From assembly GCA_000612485.1 (NCBI GenBank), contig CP007494.1, positions 930,001 through 994,000 of the forward strand: a stretch of DNA of 64,000 nt. The letters are read 5' to 3'. Below are positions 57,082-64,000 of this stretch, piece after piece; the stretch's first letter is position 1, and every line of letters begins with the position of its first letter. The notes under the pieces were generated by a model. That model was not told the DNA's origin. It made no database searches and saw nothing but the letters and a program-made list of their open reading frames with translations. The translations under genes and the position numbers were made by a program. Origin of the DNA: Bordetella holmesii ATCC 51541 (lineage in GTDB: Bacteria; Pseudomonadota; Gammaproteobacteria; Burkholderiales; Burkholderiaceae_B).

Positions 57082-58524
57082 TCACTCCACGCGCAATATC
57101 TTCATGCCATTGGTGCCGCCGCTGTCGCGATAGAAGTCCCCCTTGGTCAGGATGACCCAATCGCCGGTCTCGACGCGGCCACGCTGCTTGAGCGCCTCGA
57201 TGGCCGCGTCGCTGAGCTCGGCCGGCTCGTAGTCGGCTGGCGCGAATGGCACGGTATACACCCCGCGCAGGAGCGCGGCGCGATTCTGCGTCAACGGATG
57301 CGGGCTGTAGCAATAGATAGGTACGCCCGAGCGGATGCGTGACATGATCAGCGGCGTATGCCCGCTTTCCGTCAGGGCGATGATGGCTTTGACGCCCGGA
57401 AAGTGATTGGCCGCATACATGGCCGCCAACGCGATCGTCTCGTCGCAGCGCGTGAACGTTTCGCCCAAACGGTGATGCGAATGCGTGGTGGTCGGATGCT
57501 TTTCCGCCCCGAGGCAAATCCGGGCCATGGCCTGCACCGCCTGCACCGGGTATTGCCCCGACGCGCTTTCCGCCGACAACATGACCGCATCGGTGTAATC
57601 CAGCACCGCGTTGGCCACGTCAGATACCTCGGCGCGCGTCGGCATCGGGCTGGAAATCATGGACTCCATCATCTGCGTGGCAGTGATGACCAGCTTGTTC
57701 AGGGTGCGGGCATGCTGGATGATGCGTTTCTGGATACCGACCAGCTCGGCGTCGCCGACTTCCACTCCCAGATCGCCGCGCCCCACCATCACGCCATCGC
57801 TGGCACGGATGAGCGAATCCAGCGCCTCGTCGTCGGCAACGGCTTCGGCGCGCTCGATCTTGGCGATGATCCAGGCCTCGCTGCCCGCCGCCCGCACCAG
57901 GGCGCGCGCCTCGTCGATATCATGGCCATAGCGCGGAAACGACACCGCCACGTAGTCCAGCGCCAGCTCGGCGGCCAGCCGGATGTCCTCGCGATCCTTG
58001 TCCGTGAGGCTGGGCGCCGAGATTCCGCCTCCCCGCCGATTGATGCCCTTGTTGTTTGACAACGAGCCGCCCACGGTCACCGTGGTGTGGACCTCGTCAC
58101 CCACGACACGATCCACCTGCAGGACGATGCGGCCATCGTCGAGCAAGAGCTCGTCGCCGGGCCGACAGTCATGCACCAGCTCGGGAAAATCGATCCCGAC
58201 CACGGTGGCGTTACCGGCGTCTTTGGGATGGGTGCGCGACAGCGTGAAAGGCTGGCCCACCGCCAGCGTGACCTGCTTGTCGGCAAACCGCGCGATGCGG
58301 ATCTTCGGCCCCTGCAGATCGCCCATGATGGCCACAAAGCGCCCGCGCTCGGCAGCCAGCCGGCGTATCGTGCGCGCGCGCTCGCGGTGGTCATCCGCGC
58401 TGCCATGAGAGAAATTCAAGCGGGCCACGTCCATGCCGGCGTCGATCAGCGCGCCGATCATCTGCGGTGTTGAACTGGCAGGCCCCAGGGTTGCGACAAT
58501 TTTGGTGCGGCGCAATACAGTCAT
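57082..58524 (-). CDS. pyk: pyruvate kinase
   Basis: 480 aa from MTVLRRTKIVATLGPASSTPQMI; a GTG 8 codons earlier is possible, but homology starts here. (beta/alpha)8 barrel with DVARLNFSHGSADDH, IMGDLQGPKIRI, the B-domain, AWIIAKIERAEAV (catalytic Lys-Glu region), RGDLGVEVGDAELVGIQKRII and ITATQMMESMISSPMPTRAEVSDVANAVLDYTDAVMLSAES. The C-domain allosteric region ends GTNGMKILRVE. Final ATP-yielding step of the Entner-Doudoroff/lower glycolytic route. Divergent from the glycerate kinase gene, which feeds 2- or 3-phosphoglycerate into the same pathway. Confidence 0.97.
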   Translation of the reverse strand: MTVLRRTKIVATLGPASSTPQMIGALIDAGMDVARLNFSHGSADDHRERARTIRRLAAERGRFVAIMGDLQGPKIRIARFADKQVTLAVGQPFTLSRTHPKDAGNATVVGIDFPELVHDCRPGDELLLDDGRIVLQVDRVVGDEVHTTVTVGGSLSNNKGINRRGGGISAPSLTDKDREDIRLAAELALDYVAVSFPRYGHDIDEARALVRAAGSEAWIIAKIERAEAVADDEALDSLIRASDGVMVGRGDLGVEVGDAELVGIQKRIIQHARTLNKLVITATQMMESMISSPMPTRAEVSDVANAVLDYTDAVMLSAESASGQYPVQAVQAMARICLGAEKHPTTTHSHHRLGETFTRCDETIALAAMYAANHFPGVKAIIALTESGHTPLIMSRIRSGVPIYCYSPHPLTQNRAALLRGVYTVPFAPADYEPAELSDAAIEALKQRGRVETGDWVILTKGDFYRDSGGTNGMKILRVE

Positions 58525-58619
58525 GAATACGCTCAGGGAGGAGTCCACAGGAAACCCTATGGTACGCCGCCTCGAGGCACGCGGGTATCATGGCCGCTTG
58601 CCTCGACACAGGAGCGGCC

Positions 58620-59761
58620 GTGAAGATCGTCATTGCCCGGATTCGTTCAAGGAAAGTCTCAGCGCCGCCGACGCGGCGCGCGCCATCGAGCGCGGCGTCA
58701 AGCAGGCCTGCCCCGGCGCTCACACCGTGCTCGTGCCCATGGCCGACGGCGGCGAAGGCACGGTCGAGGCCGTCTTGGCGGCCACGGGTGGACAGGCCCG
58801 CCAGACACGTGTGCGCGACGCGCTGGGCCGCGACACCTTGGCGCAATGGGGCTGGCTCGATGACGCAACGGCCGTCATCGAAATGGCATCGGCCGCCGGC
58901 CTGGAAGGCATCGCCGCGGCGCAGCGCGACCCGCTGGGCGCCGATACCTATGGCGTAGGTCAATTGATCCTGGCGGCCCTGGACGACGGCGCCCGCACAC
59001 TCATCCTGGGGCTGGGCGGCTCGGCCACCACCGACGGCGGCAGCGGCATGCTACGAGCGCTGGGCGCGCGTTTTCTGGATGCCCAGGGCAAGGAGATCGC
59101 GCCCGGCGGCGCGGCGCTGCAAACGTTGGCCCGCATCGACCTCGACGGCCTGGATGCGCGTCTGGCCAGCCTGGATGTGCACGTCGCCTGCGACGTCGAC
59201 AATCCGCTGTGCGGCCCGCAAGGGGCGGCGCATGTCTTCGGCCCCCAGAAGGGCGCCAATCCTCAACAGGTCGCGCAACTCGACGCCGCACTCGGCCAAC
59301 TGGCCACTATCGCTCATCACACGCTGGGGCACGACCATCGCGACACCGCAGGTGCCGGAGCCGCCGGCGGCCTGGGCTTTGCCGCGCACGCGTTTCTGCG
59401 CGCCCGGTTTCGGCCGGGCGTGGAACTCGTCGCCGAACGGGGAGGCCTGGCGCAAGCGCTGCAAGGCGCCACGCTGGCCTTCACCGGCGAAGGCCGCATG
59501 GATGCGCAGACCTTGCGCGGCAAGACACCGGCCGGCGTCGCCCGCCTGGCCCAACAGGCGGGAGTGCCCGTGGTGGCCCTGGCCGGATCGCTGGGCGAAG
59601 GCTACGAAGCCTTGCACCCGGCGGGTATCACCGCCGCGTTCAGCCTGCTGCCCGGCTCGCACACCTTGGAGCATGCCCTGACGCATGCCAGCGACTACCT
59701 CACCGCGCGCGCGCGCGATGTCATGCAACTGTGGATGGCGGCCGCCCGGCGTCGTCTGTGA
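58620..59761 (+). pseudogene. glxK: glycerate 2-kinase (GarK/GlxK type), frameshifted at codon 6
   Basis: Expected start GTG 58620 gives MKIVIA and then leaves frame: CCC at 58636-58638 should be CCCC to read MKIVIAPDSFKESLSAADAARAIE. All later parts are intact in the next frame: ADGGEGTVEAVLAATGG, VIEMASAAGLEG, LGLGGSATTDGGSGMLRALGARFLD, FTGEGRMDAQTLRGKTPAGVA and SLLPGSHTLEHAL. Intact length about 381 aa. Loss occurs before the Lys/Asp of the first glycine-rich loop, so no shorter start rescues the N-terminus. Next to pyk, consistent with glycolate/glycerate catabolism. Confidence 0.85.
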
Positions 59762-59779
59762 ACCCTGCGACAACTCCCC

Positions 59780-60258
59780 ATGACAGACCTGCCTCGTACC
59801 ACGCTCAGCGTCGATCCGGCCTGGATCGACGCCTACGGCCACATGAACGCCGCTCACTATGTAGGCGTCTTCGATGGCCTGGGTTTCGAACTTCTGGGAC
59901 AGGCGGGCGTGGGCCTGGATTACACCCGCACGAGCGGCTGCGGCATTTATACGATGCATATCCAGGTCGCCTACATGCGCGAGGTGCTCGACGGCGATCC
60001 CCTGGCGCTGCAACTGCGCTTGCTCGATGCCGATGACAAACGCCTGCTTTGTCTGATGGAGCTCTGGCAGACGCGCGACAACTATCTGGCCGCCACGATG
60101 GAGCAGCTTTCGCTACATGTGGATCTCAGCCTGCGCCGCGCCACGCCGTTTGCACCGGATCTGGCCCGGCGGCTGGCTGGCATCGTCCAGGCGCATGCCC
60201 GCCATCCACTGCCCCCGGCTACCAGCGCATCCTGCCGCTCAAGCCGGCGCGCGGCTAG
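59780..60258 (+). pseudogene. 4-hydroxybenzoyl-CoA-type thioesterase with frameshifted C-terminus
   Basis: Hot-dog thioesterase: TTLSVDPAWIDAYGHMNAAHYVGVFDGLGFELLGQAGVG (~8-46, with the Y-G-H-M-N motif) and IYTMHIQVAYMREVLDGDPL. About 150 of 159 residues are in frame. Five C at 60212-60216 should be six; then PLPPGYQRILPLKPARG would end at the TAG of 60256-60258. As read, the frame instead stays open for a further ~300 codons antisense to rsmA, to 61141. The catalytic fold is largely complete, so activity might survive if the tail is tolerated. Confidence 0.75.
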
Positions 60259-60286
60259 CCCCTTCAGGCCAGGCCGCAGCCAGACG

Positions 60287-61075
60287 CTAGCCCTTGACCA
60301 CGCCGGCGTTGACCAGCGCGTCGGTCAGGCCAATGAACTGCGCCACGCCGATTTCCTCGGCGCGCGCCGTGGGCGGCACGCCAACGGCTTCCCAGGGCAC
60401 GTGGGCCGCCCAGTCACCCAGTCCCCGGCGCAGCATCTTGCGCCGCTGCGAGAAGGCTCGCGCCACGACAGCTTCAAAGGCCGCCGCGCTCACCGGACGC
60501 GGCCGATCCGCGCCCAGGGGGATCATGCGCACCACCGCCGAGACCACGCGCGGAGGCGGGTCGAAGGCCTCGGGAGGGACATCAAACAACTTCTCCATGC
60601 GATAGCGCGATTGCAGCATCACCGACAAGCGGCCGTAGTCGGCCGTGCCGGGCTCGGCCACCATGCGATCGATGACCTCACGCTGCAGCATGAAATGCTG
60701 ATCGCGCACCAGATCCGCTGCGCTCATCAGGTGAAACAACAAGGGGCTGGAGATGTTGTAGGGGAGGTTGCCCACCACCCGCATACCCGCGCCAAACTGG
60801 CCGAAGTCCACGGTCAGGGCGTCGGCCTCGACCACCACGAGGCGTTCGGGCGGATACTTCTTGCGCAGACGGGCAGCAAGGTCGCGATCGATCTCGACCA
60901 CGGACAGCGTGTCCAGCTTCTCCAGCAAGGGAGCGGTAAGGGCCGACAGGCCGGGGCCGATTTCGACCACGGCGTCGTCACGCGCGGGCGCGATGGCCCG
61001 CACGATGGACTCCACCACACTCTCGTCGGTGAGAAAGTGTTGGCCAAAGCGCTTGCGCGCCTGGTGTTGCGACAT
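60287..61075 (-). CDS. rsmA: 16S rRNA (adenine1518/1519-N6)-dimethyltransferase
   Basis: 262 aa from ATG 61075 ([28 protein letters not shown]). Dimethylates two adjacent adenines near the 3' end of 16S rRNA. SAM motif [20 protein letters not shown] (~37-55), the acidic [16 protein letters not shown], the catalytic motif [19 protein letters not shown], and C-terminal [15 protein letters not shown] are complete. Located 13 nt after surA in the lptD-surA-rsmA order; pdxA, present between surA and rsmA in E. coli, is absent here. Confidence 0.97.
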   Translation of the reverse strand: MSQHQARKRFGQHFLTDESVVESIVRAIAPARDDAVVEIGPGLSALTAPLLEKLDTLSVVEIDRDLAARLRKKYPPERLVVVEADALTVDFGQFGAGMRVVGNLPYNISSPLLFHLMSAADLVRDQHFMLQREVIDRMVAEPGTADYGRLSVMLQSRYRMEKLFDVPPEAFDPPPRVVSAVVRMIPLGADRPRPVSAAAFEAVVARAFSQRRKMLRRGLGDWAAHVPWEAVGVPPTARAEEIGVAQFIGLTDALVNAGVVKG

Positions 61076-61088
61076 GGTGCTTCCGTAC

Positions 61089-62625
61089 TCAGCGGTTGTT
61101 CTGCTCGATGCGGTCCTGCTTTTCCAGGCGATTGTCGATGAAAGCCTGGCCACGCAGTTGCTCCATCCAATCCTCGAACGCCGGGCCGGCGCGACGCTCG
61201 AACAGCGTCTGGCGGGCCTGCATGCGCTGAACCTCGTCGGTGACGTCTTTTTCGCGGCGCTCCAGCACCTGGACCAAGTGCCAGCCGAACGGCGACTCGA
61301 TGGGCTGGCTGACCTCGCCCGGCTTGAGCGAATTCATGGCAGCCTCGAACGACGGCACCATCTCCCCCGGATTGACCCAGCCCAGATCGCCGCCTTGCGG
61401 CGCCGTGGCATCCTGCGAATACTGGCGCGCCATGTCTTCAAACTTGGCTCCGCCCGCAGCGAGGCGCTGGCGCACCTGCTCCAGACGCTGGCGCGCCTGG
61501 TCATCGCTCATGACAGTCGAGGTCTTGATCAGAATGTGGCGGGTATGCGTCTGCGTCACACGCACCGGGCCTTGCGAGGCACGCTGGCCGGGCGCCTGTG
61601 CGGCCGGGGCGGGGCGGGGCGGGACGTTGCTGCGCGCGGGCCGGGGCCCGGCCATCGGCGCGCTGCAACACCTTCAGGATATGGAAGCCATTGCCCGACT
61701 GCACGATGCCGCTGACCTGTCCGGCCGGCACGCCTTGCACGGCCTTGACGAAGAGATCCGGCCAGCCGTCGAGCGTGCGCGCGCCCATGACGCCACCTTG
61801 CAGCGCCTCGGGGCCATCGGAGGCCGCAGCCGCCACGCTGGCGAAATCATCGCCTCGCTTGAGGCGGGCCAACACCTCCTCGGCCTTCTTGCGCAGGCTG
61901 GCTACCGTCTCGGGCGATGAACCCTCGGGTACGCGCACCAGGATCTGCGCCAGCGCGATCTGCTCCGGGCCCGCCGCTTGAGGCTGAGCCTGCTGCGGCG
62001 CGGGTGCGGCAGCAGGCGCCGCAGCCTCGCGCTGCAGCGCCGGATTGCGTGCCTGATCCTTCAGATAGGCGTCGACCTCGGCGTCGGTGATGACGATGTG
62101 GTTATCGATGGTGCGCTGACGCAGGCGATCGGCGCGGATTTCGTCGCGCAGCGACTTGCGGTACTCATCCCAGCTCACGCCGCTCTTTTCGACTTCGGCG
62201 CGCAACTGCTGCTGCGTGATCTTGTTGCGCGTGGCCACCATGTTGATGGCCTGATTGACCTGATTATCATCGACGCGGATGCCGAGACGGTCGGCTTCCT
62301 GGCGCTCCAGGCGCTCGAAAATCAACCGTTGCAACACTTGCTTCTGCAGCGTCCTGTCGTCGGGCAGTTGAATGCCGCGGCGCTTGAGGTCCACTTTGGC
62401 GCGCGTGGTGGCTTCCTGCACCTCGCGCATGGTGATGACATCCTTGTTGACGATGGCGGCGATGCCGTCGACAAACTGCTCGGAGGACGCGGCGGGCGCC
62501 TTGGTCGGTGCCGGCTTGGCGGCTCCTGCTTTGTCCGCTGCGTGAGCCAAGGGCATGGCCAGGCCCAAGGCCAGCGCCAGAAGGCTGCCGCGAAAACGGC
62601 GCGACGAGTGCAACCTACGCATCAT
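61089..62625 (-). pseudogene. surA: periplasmic chaperone/prolyl isomerase SurA, frame broken at a 5-bp repeat
   Basis: SurA escorts outer-membrane proteins, including LptD. Sec signal RRFRGSLLALALGLAMPLAHA, the N-terminal chaperone domain (EQFVDGIAAIVNKDVITMREVQEATTRAKVDLKRRGIQLPDD... QQQLRAEVEKSGVSWDEYRKSLRDEI) and the first PPIase domain (EQIALAQILVRVPEGSS... LDGWPDLFVKAVQGVPAGQVSGIVQSGNGFHILKVL) are in one frame. The linker then shifts and the second PPIase (THTRHILIKTSTVMSDDQARQRLEQ... [18 protein letters not shown]) is in another. Between them lies (GGGGC)3. One extra unit, or two fewer, would restore frame. Start overlaps lptD by 4 nt. Confidence 0.85.
61606..61620 (+). repeat. pentanucleotide tandem repeat (GGGGC)3 in surA linker
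   Basis: Three GGGGC units followed by a partial GGGA. On the coding strand they encode a Pro/Ala/Arg linker between the two PPIase domains. The frame change across this region equals loss of one unit or gain of two. Confidence 0.8.
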
Positions 62626-64000
62626 TCATACCTTTCAAATGTCGTGCCTGCCGCGGCAGGCTGCGAAACCGGCTGATAGCCCGGAATGCTCTTATCGAGC
62701 AGCTTGAGGGGATCGGTCCCCAAAGCACCCAGCCCGGTCAATTCGAGCTGGAAGAAAATCGCCGTATTGGTGTCGTTGGCCGCCACGGCATAACGCTGGA
62801 AGACCATCCGGCCCGTCCAGCAGCAATCGCCCTTGTACTCGACCCCGGCAATGGCCTGCGTCACCCGCGGACCATCCGAAGCACCGACCACCGAGCCCGG
62901 GTCGGACTTGATAGCGTAGTCGATACGGCCCACGCCATACCAACGGTTGGTGAAGGGCCATTGCAGCGCCAACGTGACCTGATTCTGTCCGCGCGGCGCG
63001 TAGGAGATGTTGTTGATCGGGTCGCGCTGATAACGATAGGCCACCGCCACCGTCGTTTGACGCTGCGGCGACCAGCGCGCGCTCACCAGCCCGCGCGACC
63101 AGTTGTTGTCATACGGGTTGTATTGGGCGGCGACATCGGTCGTCAGCGTGTCGGTCAGGGCCGCACTGGCACCCACCAGGAAATCCGAGCGCACGTTTTC
63201 GCGGGGCGTCTCGCCCGGCAAGGTGACGCGCTGGTCTTCGAAGTACAGGCGTTGCGCCACGGACAGCGCCACCCGCTGAAAGCCCGTGTTGGCGTCCAGC
63301 CAGTGCGTGGTGAGCGCGGCAGTCAGTTGGTTCGCATTGGCGATGCGATCCCAGCCGCCGGTGTAAACGTTTTCCTGGAAAGCCTGCTCAAAGCTGAAGT
63401 CCGACAGACTGGTGTCATAGACCGGCAGAGCATCCTGATTGCGGTAAGGCACCCGCAGGTAATACAGGCGCGGCTCCAGCGTCTGCGTCGATTCTTTGCC
63501 GAACAGCGTCGTGGGGCGTTCGAAGGTCATCCCCGCATCCACGGAGAAGATCGGTACCGTGCGCGAGTCGGTCGCCTGGTAGGGCGACATGCTGCCCAGT
63601 TTGTTCCAATCGGTGTTGAACCAGGAGGTGTGGTACTGGGTGTAGTTCACGCCGACCTTGGGCGTGATGTACCAGCCGGCACGCACGATGGGATAGGAAA
63701 TCGTGGGATAAGCCTGCAGGCGCTCGCCTTCCTGGCCGACGCGCGTGCCCGCAAACAACGCGCGGCGGAATCGCACGGCGGTGGAGTCCATGCGTACGTC
63801 GAAACCGTTCCAGTCGTAACGCGCGCCCTGCAGGAAGATCTCCGGCTCTTTGTTGTACGGCGGGACGATGGGCGCGTCGGGATCCTGCAACGTGCGGTAC
63901 TTGTAGACCTGCACATAGGTCTGCCAATAGCTGGACGACCAACCCACCCGCGCCTGGCGGGGCAGATACGTCGTCGAAGCCGTATTCAGGCCCAGCGTGG
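62622..64000 (-). CDS. lptD: LPS-assembly protein LptD, C-terminal barrel (partial)
   Basis: About 459 codons of the C-terminal beta-barrel; the N-terminus lies beyond the window. LptD with LptE inserts LPS into the outer leaflet. Alternating aromatic strands are evident (VGWSSSYWQTYVQVYKYRTLQDPDAPIVPPYNKEPEIFLQGARYDW, RAGWYITPKVGVNYTQYHTSWF, EPRLYYLRVPYRNQDALPVYDTSLSDFSFEQAFQENVYTGGWDRIANANQLTAALTTHW). The DCCWTGRMVFQRY segment has the adjacent Cys pair used in the inter-domain disulfides. Stop overlaps the surA start (ATGA). The lptD-surA pairing reflects LptD being a SurA client. Confidence 0.95.
   Translation of the reverse strand, partial: TLGLNTASTTYLPRQARVGWSSSYWQTYVQVYKYRTLQDPDAPIVPPYNKEPEIFLQGARYDWNGFDVRMDSTAVRFRRALFAGTRVGQEGERLQAYPTISYPIVRAGWYITPKVGVNYTQYHTSWFNTDWNKLGSMSPYQATDSRTVPIFSVDAGMTFERPTTLFGKESTQTLEPRLYYLRVPYRNQDALPVYDTSLSDFSFEQAFQENVYTGGWDRIANANQLTAALTTHWLDANTGFQRVALSVAQRLYFEDQRVTLPGETPRENVRSDFLVGASAALTDTLTTDVAAQYNPYDNNWSRGLVSARWSPQRQTTVAVAYRYQRDPINNISYAPRGQNQVTLALQWPFTNRWYGVGRIDYAIKSDPGSVVGASDGPRVTQAIAGVEYKGDCCWTGRMVFQRYAVAANDTNTAIFFQLELTGLGALGTDPLKLLDKSIPGYQPVSQPAAAGTTFERYE

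Noticed and set aside
60259..61141. 453-residue hypothetical protein antisense to rsmA
   Set aside because: It is the out-of-frame continuation of the thioesterase after a C-run; its sequence is Arg/His-rich shadow coding of rsmA.
1..64000. CRISPR array, tRNA, rRNA, prophage or integron
   Set aside because: No regularly spaced repeats, tRNA-like cloverleaf boundaries, rRNA stretches, integrase or phage structural genes were recognised on either strand.

Overview
This is a GC-rich bacterial chromosome segment that looks like Alcaligenaceae (Bordetella/Achromobacter group). The evidence is the typical betaproteobacterial gene orders (hda - HAD phosphatase - pcnB - folK; tsaE - amiC - mutL - miaA; lptD - surA - rsmA), two Bug/TctC-type periplasmic solute receptors, and the UvrA-like tail next to pabB. 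No rRNA, tRNA, CRISPR array or phage was seen. The species assignment is inference from gene content; no search was run.

Layout. 1-7254: the end of a UvrA-family gene, pabB and a pabC-like gene (4-aminobenzoate for folate), then a leftward operon macA-macB-outer-membrane lipoprotein-tcdA. 7.6-15.4 kb: an MFS permease, a frameshifted chaC, pdxH, a flavin reductase, an FAD oxidoreductase, purU, ggt and a LysR regulator. 15.5-29.3 kb: a Bug receptor, an AEC permease split by an amber codon, fumC, then the housekeeping blocks tsaE-amiC, dedA, mutL-miaA, purM and hda-HAD-pcnB-folK. 29.3-32.6 kb: a Tat-exported PhoX-type phosphatase gene cut in two by a 1,197-bp IS3-family (IS407-like) element with a 4-bp target duplication.

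32.7-42.4 kb is a pair of divergent catabolic clusters. Leftward: enoyl-CoA hydratase, class I fumarase, MaoC-type hydratase, CaiB/BaiF CoA-transferase and a CitE-type lyase. This set fits C5-dicarboxylate (itaconate/mesaconate/citramalate) breakdown. Rightward: a Bug receptor, a GntR regulator, a LeuC/LeuD-type dehydratase and an isocitrate-lyase-superfamily lyase. Several members are broken: the lyase is frameshifted, internally deleted and fused to a DedA tail; the receptor is frameshifted; the dehydratase is frameshifted and its two subunit genes are fused by deletion.

42.4-64 kb: an MFS permease, glyQS-gmhB-plsC-M48 peptidase, a tcuR-tcuA-tcuB tricarballylate cluster (tcuR and tcuB frameshifted), gloA, def, a fadE-like gene with three frame breaks, a nucleoside-recognition membrane protein, pyk, a frameshifted glycerate kinase and thioesterase, then rsmA, surA (frame broken at a 5-bp tandem repeat) and the C-terminal part of lptD.

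The dominant theme is disruption. At least twelve genes carry a nonsense codon, an IS, a deletion or an indel. Eight breaks are single-base losses, most of them in short G or C runs, and two coincide with GC-rich 5-bp tandem repeats. This can be read as real genome decay, slipped-strand switching at the repeats, or sequencing/assembly error. The damage to surA, together with the uniform 1-nt G/C losses, keeps the error explanation open.
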